DNA of 64,000 nucleotides, from NCBI GenBank assembly GCA_050186725.1, contig JBFWYG010000002.1, positions 102,957 through 166,956 on the forward strand. The letters are read 5' to 3'. This stretch comes from JADJYF01 sp050186725 (GTDB lineage: Bacteria; Pseudomonadota; Gammaproteobacteria; Ga0077536). The notes under the pieces are model-generated. The model ran no database searches, was not told where the DNA came from, and saw only the letters and a list, made by a program, of their open reading frames with translations. Positions 10,205 through 18,953 of this stretch are shown piece after piece. The position numbers and the translations under genes were made by a program. The first letter of the stretch is position 1, and every line of letters begins with the position of its first letter.

Positions 10205-11869
10205 TCAGAAGCCGCGGCGCGCGGTGATGGCGAAGTGGATGCCCTGGTCCTGGATGTCGTTGTTGGCATCGCCGGGCAGATGCCGTCGCGCCGCCGCCCA
10301 GTAGAGCTCGGCGCGCATGCCGCGCGCCACGTCCCAGCGCAGGCCGGGGCCGGCCGCGAGCAGGGTGCGCGGCGCGTCTCTCGGATCGTGCTCGTTCCAG
10401 CCGCGCCCGGCATCGACGAAAGCGAGAAGCGCGAACTGGCCATCGCTCGCGGTCTGCGACACACCCGGCACCGGCAGGCCGAACAGCGGCAGGCGATACT
10501 CGGCCGCGGCCGTCCAGCCGTTGTCCCGCACCACCCGCGCACGCCGATAGCCGCGCACCGAGCCCAAGCCGCCGATGCCGAATTTCTCCAGCGACAGGAG
10601 CGGCTGGTCGGCGTCCTGCCAGTCGGCGCGCAGGAACAGGCTGCCCGCGCGCGGCCCGAAGGTGTGCAGCCACTGCGCCTGGGTGATGAACGTATGGAAA
10701 CTCGAATCCGGCAGGCCGTCGAAGTGTTCGGTGCCGCCCAGGCCGCGCAGGCCCACGCTCCATGTCTGACGGATCGACAGGATGTCCTGGCGACGCCGCT
10801 CGCTCCACGACCAGCCCAGGCGCAGCGCCTTCACATCGAGCCGCCCGTTCACCGCGCCGGGGCTGAACGAGAACGGCTCGCCGCGCAGGTAGCTCTCGCT
10901 CTGACGGCTGGTGAAGCGCAGGTTCATGCCCACCGCGCGACCGGCGCGTCGCCACAGCGCCTGGGACAGGCCGAGTTCCGCGCCGTGGCCCTTGGTCTCG
11001 GCGTCGAGCACCGCGAACTGCTCTTCCACCAGGGTCGACTGGTAGGTGTTCCAGCGCGCCTGCAAGTCCGTGCCGTGGGCGTTCAACGGCGTGCGGAAGC
11101 GTATGTCGAAATCGTGCAGGCCGTCCGACTTGCCGAGCGTGACGTCCACTTCGTCGCCGGTACCGAGGAGGTTCTGCATGCCGACGTCGACGGCGCCGCG
11201 CACGCCGCCCGCGGCCGGCGAGCGATCGTTGGCGACGCGTAGCCCGCCGCCGAAGCGCGGCCCCTCTTCCACCACCACCAGCAGCCGGGTCTTGCCGGGC
11301 GCGCTGCCGGCCTGGAAGCTCGCGCGCAGGTTCTTCACCACCTGCTCGATGAGCAGCGTGCGCAGGTTGTCGTTCAGGCGCTCGACGTCCAGCGGCACGC
11401 CGAGTCCCGCGCCGATGCGCTCGCGCAGGTAGTCGGGATCGAGGTGCTTCGCGCCTTCGATGTCGATGCGCTCGACGCCGCCCTCGACCACTTCGATGCG
11501 CAGTTCGCCGCCGAGCAGGTCCTGGTTGGGAATGGTCGCGCGCGAGGTGCGGAAACCGGCCTCGGCATAGGCTTCGTCGATGCGCCGCCTGAGCGCCTGC
11601 AGTTCTTCGTCGGTGATCGCGCGATTGACGAACTCCGACGCGATGGCGTCCAGCGACGCGGTGCTGAGCGCGGTGTTGCCGCTGAAGCTGATGCGATTGA
11701 AGGTCGCGGTCGGCACACTCGCCTCGCGCGCGGCCGCGACGCCGTCGCCCCAGGCGGACGACGTGATAAGGAGCAGCGTCAGCGCCACGACGCGCGACAG
11801 GCGCGCGGTGCGCGGCGCCGGCCAGGGGCCAACGCCGCTGACGCCTCGGGATTGGGGGGCGAAGCACAT
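10205..11869 (-). CDS. Two-partner secretion outer-membrane transporter (TpsB, ShlB/FhaC family)
   Basis: This 554-residue protein has a signal sequence (about 25-43), two POTRA domains (about 55-135 and 135-210) and a 16-strand-type beta-barrel. The NQDLLGGELRIEVVEG segment and the barrel motif SVRGYR match TpsB proteins such as FhaC and ShlB, which export a large TpsA exoprotein. The ATG at 11869 has no clear Shine-Dalgarno, so the true start may be a little downstream. No TpsA-like gene lies beside it. Confidence 0.85.
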   Translation of the reverse strand: MCFAPQSRGVSGVGPWPAPRTARLSRVVALTLLLITSSAWGDGVAAAREASVPTATFNRISFSGNTALSTASLDAIASEFVNRAITDEELQALRRRIDEAYAEAGFRTSRATIPNQDLLGGELRIEVVEGGVERIDIEGAKHLDPDYLRERIGAGLGVPLDVERLNDNLRTLLIEQVVKNLRASFQAGSAPGKTRLLVVVEEGPRFGGGLRVANDRSPAAGGVRGAVDVGMQNLLGTGDEVDVTLGKSDGLHDFDIRFRTPLNAHGTDLQARWNTYQSTLVEEQFAVLDAETKGHGAELGLSQALWRRAGRAVGMNLRFTSRQSESYLRGEPFSFSPGAVNGRLDVKALRLGWSWSERRRQDILSIRQTWSVGLRGLGGTEHFDGLPDSSFHTFITQAQWLHTFGPRAGSLFLRADWQDADQPLLSLEKFGIGGLGSVRGYRRARVVRDNGWTAAAEYRLPLFGLPVPGVSQTASDGQFALLAFVDAGRGWNEHDPRDAPRTLLAAGPGLRWDVARGMRAELYWAAARRHLPGDANNDIQDQGIHFAITARRGF

Positions 11870-11939
11870 GCGGGGCGCATGCTAGGCAGCGCCCGGGCGC
11901 GACGCCATCCCGGCTTTGCTGAGTTCGCCGCGAGTCGCG

Positions 11940-12395
11940 CTAGGCCCCGCGCAGCAAGGCTTCGAGCTGGTCGGTGGCCTTGCCCCAGCCCTCGTGAAAA
12001 CCCATCTGCTCGTGCGTCGCGCGATCCGCCTCGCTCCAGTGCAGCGCGCGCGCCGTGTAGCGCGTGCCGGCGCCCTCGTCGGCGAAGGTGATGATGCCGG
12101 TCATGAAGGGCTTCTCGGCGGGTTCCCAGTCCGAGTTCACGTAGGCGTCGGTGAACACCAGCCGTTCGTTCGGCGCGACCTCGAGATACACGCCGCGGTT
12201 GGGGAATTCCTCGCCGTCGGGGCCGCGCATCAGGATGAAATTGGCGCCGCCCGGCCGCACGTCCAGTTCCACCACCGGGGTGGTCCACGGCCGCGGCGTG
12301 AACCATTGCTTGAGCAATTCCGCTTCCGTCCAGGCGCGGTAGAGGGCCGCGCGTGGCGCGGCGATGTAACGGCTGAGGGTGAGTGCGTGGCTCAT
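11940..12395 (-). CDS. SRPBCC / AHSA1-domain protein
   Basis: This 151-residue protein has the START-like SRPBCC fold of the AHSA1 (activator of Hsp90 ATPase homologue) family: IAAPRAALYRAWT near the N-terminus and HEGWGKATDQLEALL at the C-terminus. The ATG overlaps the stop of the YCII-domain gene (ATGA), so they are coupled. Members often accompany ECF42 sigma factors and DGPF proteins. The ligand is unknown. Confidence 0.86.
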   Translation of the reverse strand: MSHALTLSRYIAAPRAALYRAWTEAELLKQWFTPRPWTTPVVELDVRPGGANFILMRGPDGEEFPNRGVYLEVAPNERLVFTDAYVNSDWEPAEKPFMTGIITFADEGAGTRYTARALHWSEADRATHEQMGFHEGWGKATDQLEALLRGA

Positions 12396-12742
12396 GGGCG
12401 TGCCTCCGGTCGAGCGTCGAGTTCGCGCACCGGCCGCACTTCGATGCAGCCGTGGCGCGCCGGTGGAATGCGTCCGGCGATCGCGATCGCCTCGTTCAGA
12501 TCGCGCGCGTCGACCAGGTAGAAACCGGCCAGCAGTTCCTTGGTCTCGGCGAACGGACCGTCGGTCACCAGGGTCTCGCCCTGGCGCACGCGCACCGTGG
12601 TGGCGGTGTCGACCGCGTGCAGCGGCTCGGCGGCCAGCAGCCGGCCGCCGCGTGTGAGCGCATCGGCATAGGCCGCGCACTCCGCGTCGTCACAGGCATG
12701 CCAGTGCTCTTTCGACAGGTAGACCAGGCAGAGATATTTCAT
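12392..12742 (-). CDS. YCII/DGPF-domain protein
   Basis: This 116-residue protein begins MKYLCLVY and contains the signature VTDGPFAETKE of the DGPF (YCII-related) family. The family has a ferredoxin-like fold and is the standard genomic partner of ECF42 sigma factors; one lies two genes upstream here. Its biochemical role is not settled. The stop overlaps the start of the SRPBCC gene. Confidence 0.9.
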   Translation of the reverse strand: MKYLCLVYLSKEHWHACDDAECAAYADALTRGGRLLAAEPLHAVDTATTVRVRQGETLVTDGPFAETKELLAGFYLVDARDLNEAIAIAGRIPPARHGCIEVRPVRELDARPEARP

Positions 12743-12758
12743 GTCGTCGTCCTCGCGC

Positions 12759-13175
12759 TCAGTCCGGCAGCAGTTCGCCGTTGATGATCCACGGCGTGCC
12801 GTAGTGGTCGGTGAGCATGCCCCAGGTGCGCGCCCAGAAGGTCGCCTGCAGCGGCATCACCACCGTGGCGCGCGCGGCCAAGGCGTCGAATGCTCGCTCG
12901 GCCGCCGCCACCGTGTCGTAGTTCAGCGTGATGCTGACGCCCTTGATGCCCTCGTAGGGCATGGGACCGACGTCGCCCGCCATCAAGAGGCTGTCGCCCG
13001 GCAGGCGCAGGCGCGCGTGCACCACCGCCTCGGGATGCTCCTTGAAATGCTCGGCCATGGGCGAGTCGGCGGCGCGCAGCACGCGCTCCAAGGTGCCGCC
13101 GAGCGCCTCGGCGTAGAAGGCCATGGCCTCTGCGCAGCTGCCGTCGAAGGCCAGGTAGGGAATGGGTTGGGGCAT
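12759..13175 (-). CDS. PhnB-like VOC (glyoxalase-fold) protein
   Basis: This 138-residue protein has the PhnB-like vicinal-oxygen-chelate pattern: IPYLAFDGSCAEAMAFYAEALG at the start (quoted in part), MPYEGIKGVSITLN in the middle and WGMLTDHYGTPWIIN near the end. ATG 13175 has GAGGAG nine bases upstream; a frame open to 13259 lacks this. It lies between the ECF42 sigma factor and the DGPF protein in the same run. Confidence 0.85.
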   Translation of the reverse strand: MPQPIPYLAFDGSCAEAMAFYAEALGGTLERVLRAADSPMAEHFKEHPEAVVHARLRLPGDSLLMAGDVGPMPYEGIKGVSITLNYDTVAAAERAFDALAARATVVMPLQATFWARTWGMLTDHYGTPWIINGELLPD

Positions 13176-13255
13176 GGCTGGGAGCTCCTCTGATGCTTGC
13201 CGTCCCTCACTGGTCGAACGGCGCGCGCGCGGATCGACAGGACGCGCGGCGCGGC

Positions 13256-14479
13256 TCACGCCAGCGCCGCGAGGCGTTGCTCGAGGTAGCGCTTCTCCGG
13301 ATCGTGGGTGGTCAGTGCGAGCGCCTGCGCATAGGCCGCGCGCGCCTCCGCTTCACGCCCGGCGCGCGCGCACAGCCCGGCGCGCGCCGCGTGCAGCGGC
13401 TGGTAGGCGGCCAGCTCGGGGTCGGCCGCGAGTGGCGCCAGCGCCGCGAGGCCGGCTTCGGGGCCGTCGCGCATGCCGAGTGCGACGGCGCGGTTCAGCG
13501 CCACCACCGGCGTCGGCTCGCGCGCCAGCAGCAGGTCATACAGCGCGACGATCTGCGGCCAGTCGGTGTCTTCCGCCTCACGCGCCTCGCCGTGCAGGGC
13601 GGCGATCGCCGCCTGCAGCGCGTAGCTGCCCCAGCCCGGTCGCGACAACGCCCGCGCCGCCAGCGCCGCGCCCTCCTCGATGTCGGCGCGTCGCCACAGG
13701 CTGCGGTCCTGCGCGTCCAGCGGCACCAGCGCGCCGTCCGGCGCGAGGCGCGCGTCGCGCCGCGCGCCGTGCAGCAGCAGGAGCGCGAGCAGTCCTTCCA
13801 CCTCGGGCTCGGGCAGCAATTCCACCAGTGAGCGCGCGAGGCGCAGCGACTCGTCGACCAGTCCGGCCGCGTGTTGCGCGCCGAAGCCTTCGTTGAACAC
13901 CAGGTAGACGACACGCAGCACGCTGGCGAGGCGCGCCGGCAGCGCCGCCCGCTCCGGCACTTCGTAGGGAATGCGCGCCACGCGAATCTTGTGCTTTGCC
14001 CGCACGATGCGCTGCGCGAGCGTCGGCGCCGGTACCAGGAAGGCCCGCGCGATTGCTTCCGTGGTGAGCCCGCACACCTCGCGCAGAGTCAGGGCGATGC
14101 GCGCTTCCTCGGCGAGGCCCGGGTGGCAGCAGGTGAAGACCAGGCGCAAGGTGTCGTCGGCCAGCGGCTCGGGCGTCAGCTCGGCGTCAGGTGCGAGCAG
14201 GTCGTCGACGCCGTCACCCAGGGTGTCGTAGCGCCGCGCGCGCCTCTGCGCGTCGATCGCCTTGAAGCGCCCGGTCGACACCAGCCAGGCCACCGGGTTG
14301 TCCGGCAGCCCGTCCCGCGGCCACTGCTCGAGCGCTGCCTGGAAGGCGTCCTGCAGCGCTTCCTCGGCGCGCTCCAGCGAACCGAGCAGACGGACCAGCG
14401 TGGCGAACACGCGCCGTCCATCACGCCGGTACACCGCCTCGACGGCGGCGACGCTCAGTGCAGCAGGTCCGCTGCCCAC
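13256..14479 (-). CDS. ECF42-type RNA polymerase sigma factor
   Basis: This protein of about 400 residues has sigma region 2 (VEAVYRRDGRRVFATLVRLLG, given in part, then EEALQDAF) and region 4 (ALTLREVCGLTTEAIARAF). A long C-terminal extension of TPR-like helices follows. That layout plus a linked DGPF protein defines group ECF42. No anti-sigma gene is expected or seen. The start is unclear. The GTG at 14479 is given, but a CTG at 14458, overlapping the upstream stop as CTGA, matches family N-termini better. Confidence 0.88.
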   Translation of the reverse strand: MGSGPAALSVAAVEAVYRRDGRRVFATLVRLLGSLERAEEALQDAFQAALEQWPRDGLPDNPVAWLVSTGRFKAIDAQRRARRYDTLGDGVDDLLAPDAELTPEPLADDTLRLVFTCCHPGLAEEARIALTLREVCGLTTEAIARAFLVPAPTLAQRIVRAKHKIRVARIPYEVPERAALPARLASVLRVVYLVFNEGFGAQHAAGLVDESLRLARSLVELLPEPEVEGLLALLLLHGARRDARLAPDGALVPLDAQDRSLWRRADIEEGAALAARALSRPGWGSYALQAAIAALHGEAREAEDTDWPQIVALYDLLLAREPTPVVALNRAVALGMRDGPEAGLAALAPLAADPELAAYQPLHAARAGLCARAGREAEARAAYAQALALTTHDPEKRYLEQRLAALA

Positions 14480-15453
14480 AGCGGCTCGGACAGCGCCGCG
14501 AACTGTTCCCTCAATTCCAGCACGTGACGTTCCCAGTAGGCCTGGGTGTTGAACCAGGGAAAGGCCAGCGGAAACGCCGGGTCGTCCCAGCGCCGGCCGA
14601 GCCACGCGGCATAGTGCAGCATGCGCAGCGTGCGCAAGGGTTCGATCAGCGACAGCTCGCGCAGATCGAAGTCGGCGAACTCGTGGTAGCCCTCGAGCAC
14701 GGCCGCGAGTTGCACGCGCTGTTCCTCGGGATGACCGGACAGCAGCATCCACACGTCCTGCACCGCCGGCGCCATGCGCGCGTCGTCGAAGTCGACGAAG
14801 TGCGGCGCGTCGTTGCGCCACAAGAGGTTGCCGCCGTGACAGTCGCCGTGCACACGCCGCCAGGCCACACCCTCGCAGTGCGCGAAGCGCTCGCGGCACA
14901 GCGCCAGCAGGTCGCGTGCGAGACTTTCGTAGGCGGGCCGTAGATCCGCCGGCAGACAGTGGGCGAGCACGTAGTCCACGCTCTCGACGCCGAAGTGCTG
15001 CACGTCGATTGCCGGCCGATGGCGGAATGGGCGACCGAAACCCACCGTGTGCATGCGCGCGAGCACGCGGCCCATGGTGACCAGCACCTCGCGCCGGTCG
15101 AGATCGGGCGCGCGGCCGCCGCGCCGCGGAAACAGCGCGAAATGGAAATCTCCCGTGTGGCGCAGGCTGCGGCGTGGCTCGTCGCCGAGCGGCGCAACCA
15201 CCGGCAGGCCCTGGCGCGCGAGATCGAAGGTGAACTCGTGCTCCTCGCGCAGCGCCGCGTCGGACCAGCGCAGCGGGCGGTAGAACTTCGCGATCAGCGG
15301 CTCGCCGTCCTCGATGCCGACCTGGTAGACGCGATTCTCATAGCTGTTCAGCGCCAGCAGGCGACCGTCGGTGACGAAGCCCTGGCCCTCGATCGCCGCC
15401 AGGATGAAGTCCGGCGTGAGGGCCTCGAAGGGATGGAGGACGGTGGCGTTCAG
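14455..15453 (-). CDS. srkA: Stress-response serine/threonine kinase, SrkA/YihE (RdoA) family
   Basis: This protein of 332 residues is close to E. coli SrkA in length. Conserved motifs are FEALTPDFILAAIE and LNSYENRVYQVG at the N-terminus, HGDCHGGN with catalytic D204, and VDFDDA at about 220. In-frame ATG/GTG/TTG starts occur only 84 codons into the protein, so they would remove the conserved N-terminal lobe. From 15453 back past 15550 no such codon is in frame. The only plausible start is CTG at 15453, overlapping the LLM stop as CTGA. The kinase protects cells under envelope and oxidative stress in E. coli. Confidence 0.85.
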   Translation of the reverse strand: MNATVLHPFEALTPDFILAAIEGQGFVTDGRLLALNSYENRVYQVGIEDGEPLIAKFYRPLRWSDAALREEHEFTFDLARQGLPVVAPLGDEPRRSLRHTGDFHFALFPRRGGRAPDLDRREVLVTMGRVLARMHTVGFGRPFRHRPAIDVQHFGVESVDYVLAHCLPADLRPAYESLARDLLALCRERFAHCEGVAWRRVHGDCHGGNLLWRNDAPHFVDFDDARMAPAVQDVWMLLSGHPEEQRVQLAAVLEGYHEFADFDLRELSLIEPLRTLRMLHYAAWLGRRWDDPAFPLAFPWFNTQAYWERHVLELREQFAALSEPLWAADLLH

Positions 15454-16301
15454 CGCCGCAGCCTGGCGACGAGCGCGGCGACCTGGTCCAGCGCCGGCAG
15501 CACGACTTCGCGCGTGTCGGATGGCAGGCCGAACACGAGATAGGTATAGCCGGCATCGATGTGGGCGCGCGCCTCGGCCTCGTCCTGCGGCGCGTAGAAA
15601 TCGGCCAACGTCAGATCCTCGAAGCGCCGACCGCGCCGCGCGCAGGCTTCACGTACCTGCTCGATGGTCGCCCCGCCCTCGCGCCCGCCCACCGGCAGCC
15701 AGCCGTCGGCGTACTCCGCGACGCGCTCGGCGACGAAGCGTGAATTGGCGCCCAGCCAGATGGGTGGGCCGCCGGCCTGCACGGGCTTGGGATAGGACCA
15801 CAGCTTGTCGAACTGCACGAACTCGCCGTGGAACTCCGGTTCGTCCTCGGTCCAGATGGCGCGCATCGCCTGGATGCGCTCGCGCACCACCTTCCAGCGC
15901 TGCTCGAAGACGACGCCATGGTGCTCGACCTCGGGCTTGTTCCAGCCCGCGCCCACGCCGAAGATGAAACGGCCATTGGACAGCCGATCGACCGTCGCCA
16001 CTTCCTTGGCGAGCGAGATCGGATGGCGCTGCGACACCAGGCAGATGCCGGTGCCGAGATGGATGCGCTCGGTCACCGCCGCGGCCGCGCCCAGCACCAC
16101 GAACGGGTCGTAGGTGCGCAGGTAGGGCGGCGGCAGTTTGCCGTCGGGAAAGAACGGCGAGCGGCTGCTGAGCGGAATGTGGGTGTGTTCGGGCACGAAC
16201 AGGCCGTCGAGCCCGCGTTCTTCGATGGCGCGCGCGAGTTCCGTCGGTTGGATCGACCTGTCGGTGGCGAACATGATCGCGCCGAATTTCACCTGGCTCA
16301 T
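15450..16301 (-). CDS. LLM-class (F420-type, TIGR03619-like) oxidoreductase
   Basis: This protein of 283 residues has the luciferase-like fold with FVPEHTHIP, a GVGAGWNKPEV motif and GGPPIWLGANS, which resemble F420-dependent families of this class. ATG 16301 has GGAG eight bases upstream; the ATG at 16316 lies flush against an AGGAG and is less likely. It opens the minus-strand run leading to the SrkA kinase and sigma factor. Confidence 0.84.
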   Translation of the reverse strand: MSQVKFGAIMFATDRSIQPTELARAIEERGLDGLFVPEHTHIPLSSRSPFFPDGKLPPPYLRTYDPFVVLGAAAAVTERIHLGTGICLVSQRHPISLAKEVATVDRLSNGRFIFGVGAGWNKPEVEHHGVVFEQRWKVVRERIQAMRAIWTEDEPEFHGEFVQFDKLWSYPKPVQAGGPPIWLGANSRFVAERVAEYADGWLPVGGREGGATIEQVREACARRGRRFEDLTLADFYAPQDEAEARAHIDAGYTYLVFGLPSDTREVVLPALDQVAALVARLRR

Positions 16302-16340
16302 GCTGTGCTGCTCCATCTCCTGCTGTCGTGCCTTCGCCCT

Positions 16341-16436
16341 GTAGGTCGGACTGTAGGTCGGACTTCAGTCCGACATGGCTTTCCAGAGCGTGTACCGACA
16401 GCCCTGGAACCGAATGTCGGACTGAAGTCCGACCTA
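16341..16436. repeat. REP pair, GTCGGACTTCAGTCCGAC variant
   Basis: Two GTAG-headed palindromes with stem GTCGGACT are arranged head to head. One is at 16353 after a partial copy at 16341, and the other is inverted and ends in CTAC at 16436. The stem differs from the GGCCGATT/GGCGGGTT family elsewhere, so this is a second REP subfamily. Confidence 0.82.
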
Positions 16437-16772
16437 CCTGCCTCGAGGCGCCCCGCCGGGCCGAGGTCCGACAGGCGAATGACGCCTTCGGCATCATAAC
16501 GCGCCGTCGCGACCACGGCAGCCGCGCGGCGACCGACTTGCGGCGCGGCGCGCGGCGGGCTTAGCATGGAATCTCGCCCGGTCTTGCACGCAAGGTGTGT
16601 ATCCCGACCGGAACAAAGGCGCGAGCAAGGTCCCTCACGACCATGCACGCGACACGTTCTGACCAGGAGACGCGGGCAGTGCCCTTCATAGCCGACCGCG
16701 ATGCCACCGTGCGCGATTGCGCGCGCGTGCCTCGCGCGCTGCCCCCGCTCCCCTCACGCGGGAGTATTGCCC
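16437..16772. other. Intergenic stretch without a recognised gene
   Basis: These 336 bases upstream of the GFA-family gene hold short open frames with no family features. The only clear signal is the GGGAG ribosome site at 16760-16764. A promoter for the plus-strand genes is expected here, but no convincing -35/-10 pair was identified. Confidence 0.4.
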
Positions 16773-17192
16773 ATGAGCCCATCCAATATCGGCGGCTGCC
16801 TGTGCGGCGCCGTACGTTTCAGCTTCGACGCGGCGCCGGTGTTCAGCGCCAACTGTCACTGCCGCGACTGTCAGCGCGCCACCGGCAGCGGCTACATGCC
16901 GGTGATGGCTTTGCCCGGCGATGCGGTGCGCATCGACGGCAGCCTGACCTGGTTCGAGCGCCAGGCCGACTCGGGCCAGTCCGCCGAAGAGGCCTTCTGT
17001 CCGCGCTGCGGGGCGCGGCTGTTCGCGCGCGCCGCCGTGCTGCCCGGCATCCTGCTGGTGCAGGCTGGCAATCTCGACGACCCATCGGCCTTCACACCGC
17101 AGTTCGACATGTACACCGCGAGCGCCCAGCCCTGGGACGTGATGGATCCGCGCCTGCCGAAGCATCCGCGCATGCCGCCGATGGCAGGGTGA
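16773..17192 (+). CDS. GFA-family (Mss4-like fold) zinc protein
   Basis: This 139-residue protein carries the zinc-binding pattern of the glutathione-dependent formaldehyde-activating (GFA) family. CLCG is at 9-12, NCHCRDCQ at about 27-34 and FCPRCGA at about 74-80. The fold often acts on, or simply binds, small adducts; the true substrate is unknown. ATG 16773 has GGGAG upstream and begins with the family N-terminus; the frame open to 16701 is not supported. Confidence 0.87.
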   Translation: MSPSNIGGCLCGAVRFSFDAAPVFSANCHCRDCQRATGSGYMPVMALPGDAVRIDGSLTWFERQADSGQSAEEAFCPRCGARLFARAAVLPGILLVQAGNLDDPSAFTPQFDMYTASAQPWDVMDPRLPKHPRMPPMAG

Positions 17193-17197
17193 GCGTG

Positions 17198-17659
17198 ATG
17201 GAGATCGACAAGCACGCCATCCGCGCCCTCATCACCGCGCAGTTCGCCGCGCTCGACTGGACACAAGAGCGCGCCCCGGATTTCGGCCCGCTGCTGGCCG
17301 GCTTCCTGGACGGCGCGCGCATGTTCCCCTCGCGCCGACCGCTCGAGTCGCAGACCCCGGCGCAGTTCTGCGCGCGCCTGGCCGCGCTGCGCGAGGCCGG
17401 TGGCCTCGCCACCTTCAGCGAACGGCCACTGGCGATCGAAGTCGAGCTGTTCGGCAACGTCGCGGTCGCACTCGCCGGCTGCGAGATGCTCGAGAACGGC
17501 ACCACCGTGACGCGCGACGTCAGCGCCCTGCTGCTGGTCAAGGACGACGGTCAGTGGCGCATCGCGGCGCAGGCCTGGGACGTCGAGCGGCCGGATCGGC
17601 CGCTGCCAGCGCGGCTCGCCACGCCGCGGGACGCGCGCGGCACACGGCAGGACGAGTGA
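17198..17659 (+). CDS. SnoaL/NTF2-like protein (putative)
   Basis: This 153-residue protein has an alpha+beta pattern that fits an NTF2/SnoaL-like cone fold: a helical start, a middle segment with a possible substrate cavity, and the strand pair VSALLLVKDDGQWRIAAQAWD near the end. That last motif is common in the family. It follows the GFA gene by five bases and is probably co-transcribed. No catalytic residue can be assigned. Confidence 0.7.
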   Translation: MEIDKHAIRALITAQFAALDWTQERAPDFGPLLAGFLDGARMFPSRRPLESQTPAQFCARLAALREAGGLATFSERPLAIEVELFGNVAVALAGCEMLENGTTVTRDVSALLLVKDDGQWRIAAQAWDVERPDRPLPARLATPRDARGTRQDE

Positions 17660-17665
17660 CCGCGC

Positions 17666-17707
17666 GGGACTCGGCGCGGCGCACTTGGCCGCGCCGCGCC
17701 GAGTCCC
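17666..17707. terminator. 15-bp perfect inverted repeat, possible terminator
   Basis: A perfect 15-bp G+C-rich stem (GGGACTCGGCGCGGC with its complement at 17693-17707, 12-base loop) lies seven bases after the SnoaL-like stop. No T-run follows on either side, so an intrinsic terminator role is uncertain. Confidence 0.45.
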
Positions 17708-17758
17708 GATAATCGCGGACGACCGCAGCCGCGGTCTCGTCCCAACCGGAGTACCGCG

Positions 17759-18940
17759 ATGAAGAGGCAGGTGAACGTGCTCGGCGTCGGCATGACGCAG
17801 TTCAAGACCCCGAAGAACGCCGACCCTTACGACGTCATGGGCGTCGCGGCCGGGCGCCTGGCGCTGGCGGACGCCGGCATCGACTTTCGTGACGTCGAGC
17901 AGGCCTACGTCGGCTTCGTCTACGGTGACTCCACCTCGGGCCAGCGCGTGGTCTACGAGCTCGGCATGACCGGCATCCCGGTATTCAACGTCAACAACAA
18001 CTGCGCCACCGGCTCGTCGGCGCTGTACCTCGCCCGCCAGGCGGTGGAGTCCGGCATGGTCGAATGCGCGCTGGCGCTCGGCTTCGAGCAGATGCAGCCG
18101 GGCGCGCTGGTCAACGTCTACGACGACCGGCCTTCGCCGCTCGCGAAGTTCATCGAACTCGCCAAGCAGAAGTACGGCGACAGCAACATCCCGATGGCGC
18201 CGCTGGTGTTCGGCGGCGCGGGCCGCGAGTACATGGAGAAGTACGGCACCAAGCCCGAGACCTTCGGCCAGATCACGGTCAAGGCGCGGCGCCACGCCGC
18301 GCGCAATCCGAACGCCGTGTTCCGCGAGCCGGTGACGCTCGAGCAGGTCATGCAGAGCCCGAGCATCTGCGACCCGGTGACGCGCTTCCAGTGCTGCCCG
18401 CCGACCTGCGGCGCGGCCGCGGCCATCGTCTGCTCCGAGGACTTCGCGCGACGCAAGGGCCTGAAGGCGCGGGTGCGCATCGCCGCCCAGGCCATGACCA
18501 CCGATACGCCCTCCACGTTCGGCGACTCGCTGATCAGCACGGTCGGCTACGACATGTCGCGCGCCGCCGCGCGCCAGGTGTACGAAGCGGCCGGCATCGG
18601 CCCGGAGGACGTGAAGGTCATCGAACTGCACGACTGCTTCAGCACCAACGAGGTGTTGAACTACGAGGCGCTGGGCCTCACCCCGGAAGGCACCGCCGAG
18701 CGCATGATCGAGGACGGCGACAACACCTACGGCGGCAAGTACGTGGTCAATCCCTCGGGCGGGCTCATCTCCAAGGGTCACCCGCTCGGCGCCACCGGTC
18801 TCGCGCAGTGCGCCGAACTCAACTGGCATCTGCGTGGCGAGGCCGGCGAGCGCCAGGTTGAAGGCGCGCGCGTCGCCCTGCAGCACAACATCGGGCTCGG
18901 CGGCTGCTGCGTGGTGACGCTCTACGAGCGCGTGAACTGA
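17759..18940 (+). CDS. Thiolase-family acyltransferase (SCP-x / lipid-transfer type)
   Basis: This 393-residue thiolase-fold protein cleaves or forms beta-ketoacyl-CoA. The nucleophile is C82 in NNNCATGSSA, followed by HDCFS and GHPLGATG with the second-half histidine. It lacks the second C-terminal cysteine context of classic FadA and resembles the thiolase domain of sterol carrier protein X, used in branched-chain and steroid side-chain degradation. The following oxidoreductase starts 13 bases later. Confidence 0.88.
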   Translation: MKRQVNVLGVGMTQFKTPKNADPYDVMGVAAGRLALADAGIDFRDVEQAYVGFVYGDSTSGQRVVYELGMTGIPVFNVNNNCATGSSALYLARQAVESGMVECALALGFEQMQPGALVNVYDDRPSPLAKFIELAKQKYGDSNIPMAPLVFGGAGREYMEKYGTKPETFGQITVKARRHAARNPNAVFREPVTLEQVMQSPSICDPVTRFQCCPPTCGAAAAIVCSEDFARRKGLKARVRIAAQAMTTDTPSTFGDSLISTVGYDMSRAAARQVYEAAGIGPEDVKVIELHDCFSTNEVLNYEALGLTPEGTAERMIEDGDNTYGGKYVVNPSGGLISKGHPLGATGLAQCAELNWHLRGEAGERQVEGARVALQHNIGLGGCCVVTLYERVN

Positions 18941-18953
18941 GGGCCGTCACGCC

